64,000 nt of DNA, taken from the NCBI GenBank assembly GCA_022059125.1, contig JAEUWY010000005.1, forward strand, positions 5,456,001 through 5,520,000, written 5' to 3'. Shown here piece after piece: positions 1-11,624 of this stretch. This DNA comes from Corynespora cassiicola. Its lineage: Eukaryota > Ascomycota > Dothideomycetes > Pleosporales > Corynesporascaceae. Made by a program: the position numbers and the translations under genes. Position 1 is the first letter of the stretch. Every line of letters begins with the position of its first letter. The notes under the pieces were generated by a model. It was not told the origin of the DNA, did no database searches, and saw only the letters and a program-made list of their open reading frames with translations.

Positions 1-1727
1 ATCAGGAGGATTGGATCTTGTTCAATCGGTTGAATCATTTTTTTGGAAATTTCTTCGCCCATTGAGTTCGATCCGCTTCCCTCGTGTGTCTTTGTTCGGT
101 GATGGCCCTCGAGTCCATGCTCTTGGAGATAATGGCCCGCATCGTCGAGTATCGCGACAGCATTGGTCCCTCCAAACCCGAAGGAGTTCACCTATTATAT
201 TCGTTGGAATAATTCCAATAGAGTGGGTGCAGAATACTCACACAAGCTCGGCGAAGATGCGAAGCAGGCCACTTTGTGAGCTCTTTTGGGAACTGGACGA
301 GTTAGCTCATCGCGATTTCCAATGTTGCCTTCTATTATCACCTTCAAGTGCATACCCTCCGCATCAATCAAAGGGTTGAGTTTGCTGAACCCGGAGATAG
401 GAGGGATGATTCCATTTTCAAGTACTAGGACGGCTTTGATGATGCCGGCCAAACCACTGCATCCTTCAAGGTGTCCTATGTTTGCTTTGACCGCACCTAT
501 ATAAAGTGGATCTTGAGGATTTCGATAATTTCGGAAGGCTGCACCAATTGAATTCGCTTCGATCGGATCCCCTATCTTCGTACCCGTACCGTGAGCCTCG
601 AAAAATCTAGTCGGGCCCACGTCGATGTTACATCGCGCATATGTTTCCCGGATTAGTCGCACCTGCGCATCCTGGTTTGGCTGAGTGATACCTGGTGTTC
701 GTCCGTCCTGATTTACGCCCGTATTTTGTATGACGGCACGTATCGTGTCACCGCTCTTGAGAGCATCTTCTAGTCGTTTGACAACTATAACTGCAGTGCC
801 TTCTCCACGAGCGTAACCATTCGCACGTTGATCAAAAGACCAACAACGGCTATCAGGTGAGAGAAAGTTAAAGTCTGACATCATCTTCATGAAATTGGGA
901 TGGTACACGAAATTCGCTCCTCCAACTAAGGCCTATTCACTTGTTATCTTGGTTTTCTTCGGCTACTGGAAGTACTTGCCATAGAAGCATTGCCATTTCT
1001 AAGGTCCTGGCAAGCAAGATGCAGTGCCACCAAACTACTAGAGCAAGCGGAGTCTAGATTTACAGAATTTCCCTTGAAGTTGAAGAACCAACTTAGTCGA
1101 TTCGCTAACATCGAGGGGGCAATCCCCATTGCTGCATGCCTTTGCTCAGCATCATAATCCTGTTGGAGAATACTGAGGTAGTCATTGGTGAAGCAGCCTG
1201 TATACACCGAGGTATCTGATCCCGCACACTTCTCGATAGGAATTCCGGCTGCATAAGTTGTCAGAGCCAGATTCCAGATAAGAACATCATGTCTGTCTTT
1301 AGCCTACCATCTTCTAGTGCTAAATAAGCGGTCTCTAGCATACGTCTGTGTTGTGGGTCCATGCACGACGCTTCCGCAGGTGTGATAGAAAAGAATGGTG
1401 CATCGAATGCAGCCAGGTCTTCGGTAACAAAATTCCCCCCACGCAGTGGGACCTGTAAAGCCGATATTAGATATAAAAATACGTTGGTATTGATTTCACA
1501 TGACTTACAGAGCTCGGTCTGTATTCATCGGGATGAAAGAAAGCGTCAACGTTCATCCTCGATGCAGGAAACTCGGTTGTCGATGATCTGCCATCACAGA
1601 TCATCTTCCAAAACTCTTCTGCTGTAGTCACACCTTGGGGAAACTCCAATGCGATACCAACGATAGCAATGGCAACCGGTTCTTCGCTATTACCGGATTC
1701 ATCCAAGGAAATTGTAGCATCCATCAT
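1..1727 (-). CDS. Iterative type I polyketide synthase, N-terminal ketosynthase part (partial)
   Basis: 5' part of a multidomain polyketide synthase; only the ketosynthase (KS), which condenses acyl and malonyl units, lies in the window and the rest runs off the left edge. Exons read as 1727-1509, 1452-1308, 1248-976, 925-342, 280-242 and 191-1, with introns of 50-61 bp; 483 residues are visible. The KS triad is complete: Cys190 in DSACSSS, His324 in HGTGT and His364 in NIGHLEG, closing with [11 protein letters not shown]. The KS begins about 17 residues from the start with no starter-unit (SAT) domain before it, as in highly reducing fungal PKSs; DH, ER and KR domains would lie outside the window. 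The residue after GTNA is Val where His is usual. It is divergent from an FSH-type hydrolase that could release its product. The choice between two adjacent start Met codons is open. Confidence 0.93.
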
Positions 1728-2259
1728 AGATGCAATAAATGAATATCAGAAATCGGGGACGCTTCCTATCAGAATCGTCTCTGAATTTTCTTTGAGTAGA
1801 TTTAGCAATAGTGAGCAGATATGATTCAGGAATCTGCACTAAAAAAAAAAGGAAATGAGTGATATGTGGTAGATATCTTTAGGATTCGACCTTCCCGCTT
1901 TTGGGGCTACCGATTGAGAGTGTAGGAACCCAGCCATGATTCCCCGGTATGTCAGCGACCTCTGTCGCCTCCCTTTTGATTAACTTAGATTGCAAGATTG
2001 CAATATACCTGGTACAAGGGGACAAGGATTACGTAGACGGGTACGGGTTAAGCGCTAGATGTGCTAAACGGGATAGGGATCAACATTTGCCTTGCGGACA
2101 CGGGTTTTGATCCTTCCTTCAGATTTTCGTAGGTTAGCATACTACCTTTCTGGTCTGGTGCAGAACCAGATTATGTTGCTGTCAAACCCCGAAGATAAAT
2201 TGATGGGCAAAGCCTTTTAGTCGCATCACGATCAGGCATTGGATTACCGGTCAGCAAGT
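1728..2259. promoter_or_regulatory. Divergent intergenic region between PKS and FSH hydrolase
   Basis: About 530 bp separates two divergent starts, so it should hold both promoters and may allow co-regulation of the polyketide synthase and the hydrolase. I see no ORF of interest and no clear TATA box. Confidence 0.5.
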
Positions 2260-3054
2260 ATGTCTTCGGGCTTTTTCAATCAGAAATATCCTGAAAGGAA
2301 AGGGAACTATCGTGTCCTATGTCTCCATGGTATCGGAACAAACAGCAAGGTGTGTGCTTGAGACCATTTAAGGAAAGAAAAATGACTAAGCTGTCAAGGT
2401 ACTTGAGGCGCAGACGGGTGAGTATGTCTGGATAAACATTCCCTGGTATCTGATTTCCTTGCAGCGGCATTGAGATACCAACTCGGACCAGAATACCGGT
2501 ACGACTTTGTGGATGGCGATCATGCATGGCCAGCAGCTCCCGGCGTTGCCGAGGTTTTTGGACTTGATGACGAATATTTTTCCTACTCCGATGGATCAGC
2601 TGAGAGCTGGAAACAGGCTGTGGACGATCTTGAGGCTTACGTAGTGGAAAACGGCCCGTTCCATGCGATCCTGGGGTTTTCGTTGGGGGCTGCCCTGGCT
2701 GCGACACTCTTGCTGCGACCCGCTAATCAGGCTGCCGGCAAAATACGAACCGCATTTTTTGTGTGTGGCGTTCTTCCGTGCGATTGGACTCAGTTGGAGC
2801 TTGGCAACCTGCACATCCCACAGGCTTCAGAGGTGGGCGAATTGATTCGTATCCCGACTCTGCATGCCTGGAGTGCGAACGACACTGATTATCCTGGCCA
2901 GAGCCTGGGATTGGTACGCATGTGCAACGCTTCATTGCGAACCGAGGTGATGCATTGCGCCGGCCATCAAGTGCCGTCGCAGCTCGATGAGGTGACAGCT
3001 ATCGCTGCAGCGTTCAAGCATATGATTTCTAGTGCTGAACAGACGGAAGAATGA
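2260..3054 (+). CDS. FSH1/LovG-family serine hydrolase (probable PKS-releasing thioesterase)
   Basis: Alpha/beta-hydrolase of the FSH1 family, 232 residues, close to the usual size. Exons are 2260-2349, 2399-2417 (a 19-bp micro-exon) and 2465-3054. The reading starts MSSGFFNQ and soon reaches the oxyanion strand VLCLHGIGTNS. The nucleophile is Ser109 in GFSLGAA; the Asp of SANDTDYPG and the His of CAGHQVPSQ near the C-terminus complete a plausible triad. In fungal clusters such as lovastatin's, LovG of this family hydrolyses the finished chain from a highly reducing PKS. Its position next to and divergent from a PKS supports that job here, but this is inference; free-standing FSH esterases of unknown substrate also exist. 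Confidence 0.9.
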
Positions 3055-3392
3055 TGTCGGTTATGATATGGGAAAATATTACAAGGAAAAGAGCGCACAA
3101 CTTGCTTTGGAATCGACGTCTGTTGAGCTAGAGTTAGCTTACGTGATACTGGTGACCATTTTGCCTGCTTTACCGTGCAAGATTTGATCCATGCACGCGC
3201 GGGGCACTTCCCTTGGCAATATAGCTATACCACAAGGGGCAAAAAATTATCTGGCGAATTAATACAGGTATTGTTGACATGATATCCGCACAAGCGGGAG
3301 TAAGAACAACAGCTGCTAATGCTAACATCCATCAGGCATGAGTCCACAGGATAAGTACTAGGATTTCCGAACAATAGATGCGCAATCCTACT
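3055..3392. other. Convergent 3' intergenic region
   Basis: Short gap between the 3' ends of the hydrolase and the methyltransferase. I see no gene or structured element in it. Confidence 0.5.
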
Positions 3393-4455
3393 TCATTCTA
3401 GCTTCTTCCTCCCAATGACAGTCCATCTAGTGAATTCCCAGCATGATCCTCCTCTGGTCTCCCTGGAGACTTCAGGTAACAGACGTTCAAGCGCCTGGGC
3501 AACCTGTTTGTTCTGTGTCTTGCGCACTAGAAGTTCATGAATTAAAAGGTTGCATTCATGTGCTGCCAGCGCCAAATACATGGGTGAATCTTTTACATCA
3601 GCTTCCACCTCCTCTAAACCTGCCTGAGAAAAATATTGGGGAAGTTGGGGAACCCACTTCGGGCTCAGTCTTGTATCTTGACCCTGGGAAATCTTTAATA
3701 GCTCGGTCAAGGCTTCCACTTTGTTTTCTTCGTGGGTTTTTGAGATACGGAATGAGGACACATCAGGTTCTCCCCATTGCAAGAATCCTCCAGGCTCTGG
3801 TTTCGCTTGCCATCAGTGCCTTTTCTAGATGCTTAAGGGGAAAAGTAGTCAAAGGCAACCTACTGAGTAGCTTTTTCAGTCTTTCCACCACATTTTCGAT
3901 ATCTGCATCTCTGAGTACGAAGGAGAACAAGCGGATATGGACAATGTCGTATGCTCCGACAAGATCATCTGCTACATCTTCGAGAACATCAAAGTCTCGC
4001 AGGGAAATGTTTGAAGCAAGCCACTGTCGAGGGGGTGTGGCGCCAAAGGACACATCGAGACCGTCCAGTTGAACCGACTTTGGTAGCTTGGCAGCCAAGT
4101 CTGTAAGCCAGATACTAATCTATAATCAATTCATGTGTTATTTTTCTATTGATAACAATGAATTACCAGGTTCCAGTGCCAACATCAGCAATTCTCAAGT
4201 TTGGGCTTTCTAGGGAAACCTTTGGGTGGGTGAGGTAGCCAAAGAGTTGAATCCAGAGATAATGCTGGAGATTAATTCTTTTTCAATGATTGTAGTCAGC
4301 AAAACAAAATCCTTATGATAGGATGATGACTCAGAAAATGGACAATAGTACCGATTATTGTCAAGGTAGTCGCGGGTGAAAACATAGTCGGGTTCAGATG
4401 CCATAGTCAAGGTCCAGTCTTTCGAGAAGTATAAGCTATGAATTTCTTCAAACAC
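3393..4455 (-). CDS. Class I SAM-dependent methyltransferase of the secondary-metabolite type
   Basis: Small-molecule methyltransferase of the kind common in fungal biosynthetic clusters (LaeA/UMTA-like fold). Exons are 4455-4352, 4277-4167, 4114-3864 and 3805-3393, giving 292 residues; a more typical start is the internal Met at 4404 (MASEPDYVF), giving 275. Family signatures are the N-terminal RDYLDNNRINLQHYLW segment, SAM motif I as DVGTGTCIWL (Cys where the last Gly is usual), the acidic LDGLDVSF strand, and EPGGFLQWGEPD after motif III. The C-terminal half holds a helical substrate lid and ends TVIGRKKLE. Lying beside a PKS and a releasing hydrolase it probably O- or C-methylates the polyketide product, but the substrate cannot be read from the sequence. 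Confidence 0.88.
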
Positions 4456-4849
4456 AGAGCATCTGATGGTTCTGGCGGTATAATATATTGTCAGAGAATG
4501 ATTCTGTACATGCAGATCTCTATCATTATAGAGAAGGTGTCATTAAGGGGGGCGATGCTGCACATAATAAGCTAGCGAAAACCCTAGTAGCCGCGGAAGG
4601 ATTATGCACCCTGATGAGCTATGACCAACCACTTCATTCCATCACATATCGATGCAGTGTAACCTGTTATGCTATTTCTCATGTCAGCATCATATGATTG
4701 TTACACAAGCTTCGGACTCCGATTCCAAATGATCTGCCAGTTGGGTCGGTTACCCCGCCGATCACAAAAAAAACCCAAAAACATGGTTTAGCTCCCTCCA
4801 GCTCTTCCGAGTCCTGCCGCCCTCAACTCGCGCAAAAGTTCCATCAGTC
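4456..4849. promoter_or_regulatory. Divergent intergenic region, methyltransferase / rhodopsin-domain protein
   Basis: About 390 bp with both promoters of a divergent pair. A purine run, cacaaaaaaaaccc, lies near 4766-4780. I see no other distinct motif and no gene. Confidence 0.4.
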
Positions 4850-6248
4850 ATGTCCTACGTGGCATTCCCAATAACCAAAACAAGCAAAGACTTATTCATC
4901 GCGACATGTGTCATCCACGCTTTTATTATCATTATTGTCCTACTTAGATTCGCATCTCGCATAACATTGAAGACAAAACTCAGTTGGGACGATGTGTTCA
5001 CAGGACTGGGCACAATAACGTCCACTATAATATTTGCTCTCTACAGCTACTGTAAGCTCTCATAACATCTTGAGCTGTGTTTGATCTGTCTCAGCCATAC
5101 TTACTATTTCTTCAAGTAGTCAGAAGTGGTCTAGGATACCCCCCCGCCATGACTATAGTAAACTATTCATTCAATGGAAAAGTGAGTTGACTTCCTTTTT
5201 CTGGATTTTGGGAACGTGCTGACAGTGGGTTCGACAGCTAAACTTGACCAATGAAGTACTATACGGATTTGGCATAGTGTGTGCTCGGCTTAGCGCTCTG
5301 CTCCTGTACCTTCGTGTTTTTGTCGATTTGAGGCTCCAGGCAGTCATCAAGACCTTCATGGCAATTACAGTCATGCTCCTTATCTCTCTAACCCTCTGGG
5401 ACGTCTTTATATGTCGTCCTGTTAGCATGAATTGGAATTTAAACGTCGAAGGCAAGTGTTCAAGTCGTGTCGCGCCATACGTGACCGCATGCGCTATTGC
5501 AATCGTAAGCGATCTGATAGTCTTGATATTGCCCATGCCTTTGATTTGGCGCCTCAATTTGAGACGGTCCAACAAGATAGGCTTACAATGCTTATTTACT
5601 TTCAGTTTAAGGTGTGTGCAGCATTGCTGGCCCTCATCGGGTTCAAACTAACGGCTGGTTAGTACTGTAGCTGTGGTAATATGGCGCTTAGAAAGAATAT
5701 ATCTGTCGTAAGTAGATACGATCAGGTCCTTGCTTTCATGCTGAACCTAAATTGACTTTTTTTCTACTGAAAGGAATCCACTTAAAACTCGGGCCTATAT
5801 CATTTTTACGGCCATAGCCGAAATCGATCTGGTATTACTTTGCGGAAGTATACCAGTGGTCTATCCTCTCGTCCTTAAATATCGACCCAAATTTCTCAAG
5901 TCCTCGTCGACGCGCAGCGGCGGATCATCGAACCTAGGCGCGAAGCAGTGGAAAGATCGCGCAGTCCGCACATTCGGATCTGCGACCGTCCGCAGAAACA
6001 ACCGCACATTTGATCCCCTCGAGGATTCGATCGATTATCCGACTGCGATTAGACTCGATACTTTGGTCACAATAATTGACGAGCCCAATCCGGAGTATAG
6101 GGAAGACGAAACCCGGATAAACAGGACTACTTTCCAAGGGGGGAATTCTATTCGCGAAGTTGATGAAGAAAGGGGCAGCTGGAGACAAGGGTCTGAAAAT
6201 TCTCTTGTGCGTTCAAAAGCACCATTAGCATATCCCACCGTCTCATAA
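4850..6248 (+). CDS. Rhodopsin-domain (PTH11/SAT4-like) integral membrane protein
   Basis: Seven-helix membrane protein of the fungal rhodopsin-domain group, many members of which sit in biosynthetic clusters with unknown roles. Exons are 4850-5051, 5117-5181, 5238-5611, 5663-5707 and 5774-6248, total 386 residues. Diagnostic pieces are the first helix followed by RFASRITLKTKLSWDDVF, the YGFGIVCARLSALLLYLRVF helix, the Cys in FICRPVSMNWN with its partner in GKCSSR, and AEIDLVLLCGSIPVVYPL as the last helix. After about residue 260 the tail is hydrophilic and rich in Ser, Arg and Asp, probably cytosolic. It could sense or bind a hydrophobic small molecule; a transport role is not supported. Its place beside PKS, hydrolase and methyltransferase makes it a candidate cluster member. 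Confidence 0.87.
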
Positions 6249-7424
6249 AAAGCCCTCATTATTTCTAGAATTTATGAGGGCAGAGGCATGGTAAATAAGA
6301 TATGATTGTGTATAATATATCTTCTTAGCAACCATACAGTTCCAGTCAAACTGTCAGCCAATTAATATTAGTAAGACCTCTTTGAATCATTGACAGACCA
6401 TGAAAACCAAAACACATCTACAGGACCACTCTAGATAGCCGTTGCTGCTTTTCCTAAAGTGCTACAGCCGTCTTATAATTGATGTCTATTAAATATGGTT
6501 TACAATCGTGTCTGTTATACAGAGTGCCCTCAGAGAAACAGATTTAACATTAACGCGTGGTCTTGAAGCTCAATAATCTCAACATGATTCGAGTGGGTCT
6601 GGCTAAGGGGGGAGGAGAGAGGGTAGGTAATAAGACTTCCGCAATGCGCTGCCGTTATTTATTGTTTCTACATGATCGAAAGGCCATGCAAGAAAGCTGA
6701 AATAGCCATTTCAAAAATCGGTTGCCAGCTCAAGGTGTGTAACATATCTCAGGGACTGGGCTGGAGTGGTTTGGCCACAAAAACCTCAGACTCTAGCTGG
6801 CGCTAGGGACCCGAATTGCTCGATTACCATATCTGAATAGGTTCATAGTAGGATGCCCTTTTCTGGACTGGATTTGTGGCCTGTAGCTGCGGCGTGCTTC
6901 CTCCCTCGAGAGGGCAGTACAAAGAAAAGGTCGATCGTATGGGTTCGTAGACCATACTCAAGCCAAATCCAGCTAATTTCGCGAAGTCCATAGCCGTTCT
7001 CCATTGATGAACAACTTACTAACTTTGTTTCAATTAGGATAAGGTTCGATCTCTGTATACTTTGAAATATACCTGAGTACTTCAACATACGTAATCGAAA
7101 TACGCCGACTATAATGCCCACTATCACTACTCCTAATCTACGTAAACAAAATTAACAGGCCAAGTCAAATATCATGACTACAAAAGCCAAGTTCTTATGG
7201 CTATAAATGGCAATAATGGGCTTACAATAAGACTAAACTACCAGCTCCCTCAAAAGCAGACAGATACACTACGATGCTAAACTTTCCATCCAAATCCAAA
7301 GCTATTAATCTGACGACTAGACAAGGAAATCATTTTTCTATCCAATGGGTATCCGCTACAACGAAAAGAATTATTCCTACACATGTTTTTCTTCCTCCCT
7401 CCTTCCTCCCAAAACCCCCTCACC
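6249..7424. other. 1.2-kb AT-rich intergenic stretch
   Basis: AT-rich sequence between the rhodopsin-domain gene and the DUF2235 gene, which both end facing it. Base composition changes sharply near 7.4 kb, where GC-rich core sequence begins. Short ORFs here (for example minus 7127-6843) show no recognisable protein. Confidence 0.5.
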
Positions 7425-9619
7425 CTAAGCCCTCATACTCGTCCTCCTCGGGCTCCTCCCCCCATCCCCTCCTCCACCCCCACCACCCCCAGAAATGCTC
7501 ACCCCCTCCCACCACGCCTTATTCTTCTCCCTCCGATGCGGCATCTCGCCCCTCAAATCCGACTCTCTGTCCGTATACTCGACGCTGCGCGGCCGACTCC
7601 TACTCCTCCGCGCGGCGGGCGGGCCCTTTGACACGACGCTACTCTTTGCTCCGCGGACGTCACTCGGAAAGCTCTTCCTCGTGTTGAACCTGCCGCTGAG
7701 GTCGGCGCTCATGGGGCGCGGCGCAGCAGCCGCGGCGCTGCGCCGCTTCTTGGACCCGGTGCCGCTGGCGGGGGGCCGCTTGATGTAGTCGTACGTGTCC
7801 GGGTCCTTGCGTGCGAGCTCGCGCTCGAGGGACCAGAGGGGGGACTCGCGCAGGACGCGGACGGCGTCCGAGTCCTTGAAGCGGAGCTTCCAGAAGACGT
7901 CCGGGTCGCCCGACTTGGACGTGGCGGAGCCGTAGTCGACGACGAGCTTGTAGTAGTCGGTCAGGCCGCGGGAGTCGTAGAGGCCCTTGTCGCCGATGCC
8001 CGGGCCCTGGAGGCGGATGCGGGTGCGGACGGAGGGGTGGATGTATTCGTTTGTTTGGCGGAGGGGGCGATCGGTCTGGCGGCATGTGAAAGGGTCTACG
8101 GCGTAGTACTGGCCGGGGGTGCGCCACTTGGGGTGCGTTAGTGGAGTTGGTTGCCAAAGCAAGGGCGGGGCACACGTACCGAGTTGCCACCCAGGGCGAA
8201 GAGGCCGGTGAGGGAGTTGTAGATCTCACCGAAACCCCACGGACGCGGCTCCTGGCGGTCTTTGCGGTAGAAGCGGTCGTTTTCCTCGTCTTGCTCGAAG
8301 AGATATTCGTCTCGCATGTCGAGGAAAGGAGCGAGCTGGCTCATCATCCATGCCAGCGTGATGTTTGCCAGCTCCTGGTCATCATACCCACCGCCTACAT
8401 TGCTGTGAGTACCGGGGCTAGAAAGGTCAGTTTGTGTATTTAAATCACGTGATATGCCACGTCGAGACTTACAACCAGACCTGCCGCAGGGTCGTCCTGT
8501 TTCCTTCCGGCTTTTCCCAGACAGCCGGCGAGAACGCACTACGCTTCTCGTCCAGCGCGAGCGCCTGGAATGCATTTTCGATACAGTCAGAGAGCTTCGT
8601 GTCATAGAAGCTCATCTCCCTACTCTCCTTGCTCTGAAGACCGACTTTGGTAAGCCAGCCCACCCTAGGAGCTCCCAAGCTGCCCACAGTGTCCCACACT
8701 GCGATCGCCTTGATGGGAATATCCAGTCTCGTGAGGCCCCTGTGTTCTAGCTCTTCGGCGTACATGGGGTCGTCGGCGCTAGGCTTATTCGGAAATGGCA
8801 CATTCGGGTTCTTGGGAATATATCTGGGATCCCGGCGATGTTGGACATCTTCAAAGACTTCGGGAAGAGTGTTTAGGCCCTTCTTGGTGAGCAGCCCGAC
8901 CTGTCCGATGAGACCGGCGATACTACGCGCTGTAAAGGCGCCGCGGGAGAATCCGATGAGAAAGATCTCATCCCCAGGGTGGTAGTTGTTGGCAAGGAAC
9001 GAGTACGCTTCGCGCACATTGTCCCCCAGACCTTCGCCGGTGGTTCCACTGATGAGCCGGTTCACGGGACCTCCCTGGGTCCCGACTCCAAAGTGATAGT
9101 TTACAATTTGAGGGACGCCATCTTGGCTGACTGCCTTGATTGCTCGCGATATCCTGGTAACGTTACTCGGTACCGAAAGCTTGCCGTTCTTGAGGCCATT
9201 GTCAGAGTTCATCCAGGTTCCTGCACGACAGAGTTAGCCCTGTATACGCCTTCTTCCTCTCCCGCTAGTTCAAACGGAACAGCGTTCGAGTCTCAAACGA
9301 TGAACGTACCATCACACGCTACAATCAACCTCTTGAACATGCCTCTCCCGCCACTCAATCCTGGGGCATCCATCATGCCAGGCGGGGCCCGCGCCCTACT
9401 CACGGCCCTCGAGACCGTTGACGGCGGGACATCTACGATGATGGGAGGCCTCGGGCTGGCAGGCGGGAGGTCGACGACTATGGGGCCGGTCGCGCGGCTG
9501 GGTGCGCGACTGCGACTCCTCGCCCGCGAAGGAGCAACCGACATGGCTCCTCGACTCTTGGGCTTCTCCGACTCGGAAGAGGGGAAATACCCCGAATCGC
9601 TCCCCGAAAACGACTCCAC
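7425..9619 (-). CDS. DUF2235 alpha/beta-hydrolase (Tle1-like phospholipase fold)
   Basis: Large fungal member of the DUF2235 family, related to the catalytic domain of bacterial Tle1 phospholipases; the cellular substrate in fungi is not established. Exons are 9619-9310, 9220-8473, 8417-8180 and 8126-7425, giving 665 residues. Residues 1-90 are a disordered Ser/Arg/Pro-rich leader. The domain opens with FKRLIVACDGTWMNS, carries Ser195 in GFSRGAFTAR (the GxSxG nucleophile of the family), and a late FPGTHSNVGGGY motif with its conserved His after AVWDTVG. The C-terminal 100 residues are low complexity, with Arg/Ser runs and a stretch of eight Gly. The first intron falls inside the DGT codons and all four exons keep frame. 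Cytosolic location is likely, as no signal peptide is seen. Confidence 0.92.
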
Positions 9620-11624
9620 CTCTTCGCAGTGCTGGCTTCACAGATCTGTGGATGGCCTGGGCTGGTGGGGCGCAGAAATAACGTGACTGCGTTGCTCCTC
9701 ACTGCCAACGCAACACTCTACGGGCCGGGGAATCCTCGGGCGCGGAGTTGGAGTTGGACTTGGGGGGGAGGGAAGGTGGACGCAGCGACAAGCTGTGTGC
9801 GAAGAAAACGAAGCTGCAAAAAGCGCGGCGATAGGGGGACTGCAAGTCTGGTTCGCGCAAGGCGGCTAGGGGGGTGGTTGGCCTGCTCCACGTGGTTTGT
9901 CGTGAAGCTGCAGAGCGGGAGCTTGCGGGTGCGGGCTCAAGCTGCGCGCAACGTCGACTTGCGATCCAATGGTCCGTCGAGGCTGGTAATCCCGTGGAAC
10001 GCGGCGCGCATGAACTCTCGCTCTCTCTCTCTCTCTCCCAGCCTTGCTCCGGTAGGCAAAGACCCTGCTCTTTTTGGGGCTTTCTTCCTGGACAGAGGGT
10101 TAAAAAAAAGGTTTCCCCAGATCAAACCTTCGTCGCGTGACCGGCCGAGCGAAGGATGCTGTCAGTCAAGTCGTCGTCGTCGGCAATGCGTCAGACACGG
10201 TCGCATTCTTCACCTTCTCGGAGGCAAATTGGAAAAATCAGCAAGAGGAAAAGTTGCTTTTCCGCAGCGATTGGCGGGCAAAAAGGTAGCTCAGACGTGC
10301 AGCTTCTCACAGGTTGCAGAAGGTTGGGCGTCGTGCTGCATGCGATGGCGGCTGGGGGCCGGAGCCTGACGCTCAGCCTTATTCGACTCGCTTACACGAA
10401 TCCTTCCCTGATCGGATCGCGGTGGCTGGGTGGAGTCTGGGAACCGGTGGCTGGGGAGAGGAGGCTCTCAAAATCTCCTGGCCAGTGGGAGCCGGGGTGC
10501 GAGAACGAGACGACGAGGGGTAGGTCTGGAGTCGCTACAAAAGGAGCCTGCCTTGTACCGAAACCCAAATTGCTCGCAGATGGGGAGACTGAGCATGGAG
10601 AAAGAAGAAAGCATCAGCAAAAGAACAGCAACAATTTCCCCGATGGCCGGCCAAGACTGACAGCTTTACCGCCCCGGCCCAGGATCGCCTGGTCGAAGGG
10701 CCCGCTGCGTCTTTGGGCAGAAAGGTTACTCCGGTGAGGTTACCCAATGGTGCTTCCTTTTGCGTTAGAGGCCTGCAGAAAGGAGCAAGGCCTCTGCCGC
10801 AGAGGAGCGGCGGCGACGCGGGGCGCATGGCTGCCAGCGACAGCGCGCGCGGGCGAGTGGGCGAGTGGGCGGCGTGGAGGGGCGGTCCTGGGCTGCCGAC
10901 TTGGACGTTGGCGGAGAGGTGGACACGAACAACACAACAGTTCACCGCCTGCGAGCTATATCCCTCAGCAGGAGTAGTGGAACCACGCACCGAGCCCTCC
11001 ATGCGCGCGAAACGCCGCCGCCCTCGTGCAGCCGCACATGCGCCTCACTTTTCACTACTGCACGTGGGGAGCAGAAAAAAAAGACGCTGTCTGCCGCAAG
11101 AGAAATAGGAAGGTAGGTATGTGCGGTGCGTGTGTAAGAGATGTATCAACTGTTTTTCCAATTTGACGACTTTTGTCTAAGGTAGGCCGTGGGAGTAGGC
11201 AGGTCTTGTAGCAATCTTTCTGCCGCCTGTCCTCTTTTTTTTTGGTTACCCTCCCAGTAGCGGCCCTCCCAGGATCCCGGATACCAGATATCAGCCAAGC
11301 TCAGCCAGTGCCTCAGCCATATCCCCGCGCCCGCAGCCAACAGCTATCGTACAGTAAAAGAAAACCCAACACAACCGATCGCACAACACCCCCACACACC
11401 CAGATCGCTGAAACTCCAACCGACATTCCGACATCCTGAACCTGATGCAGCGCGAGCGGCGAAACGAAACCATCTAGGATGTACGCCTGAACTGAAGAGA
11501 AAGGAGGAGAGGATATACTAAAAACTCGTAGGTGCAAGCAAGAAACAATCGCGCGCGGCAAGGAAATTCGTAACGGTATCGTTTTGAAAGATCCCAGTCC
11601 CCAATATCAATGATACTCCATTAG
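9620..11624. other. 2-kb GC-rich intergenic region with simple repeats
   Basis: Lies between the start of the DUF2235 gene and the 3' end of the GDS1-like gene, so it should include the DUF2235 promoter. It has a (CT)8 run at 10021-10036 and many overlapping ORFs typical of GC-rich DNA without codon-like structure or motifs. I find no supported gene. Confidence 0.5.
10021..10036. repeat. (CT)8 microsatellite
   Basis: Perfect dinucleotide run in the intergenic region upstream of the DUF2235 gene. Confidence 0.9.

Noticed and set aside
195..908. Reading the PKS as a broken pseudogene because its frame ends in unrelated residues
   Set aside because: Two further short introns (341-281 and 241-192) restore the standard [11 protein letters not shown] end and an open frame to the window edge.
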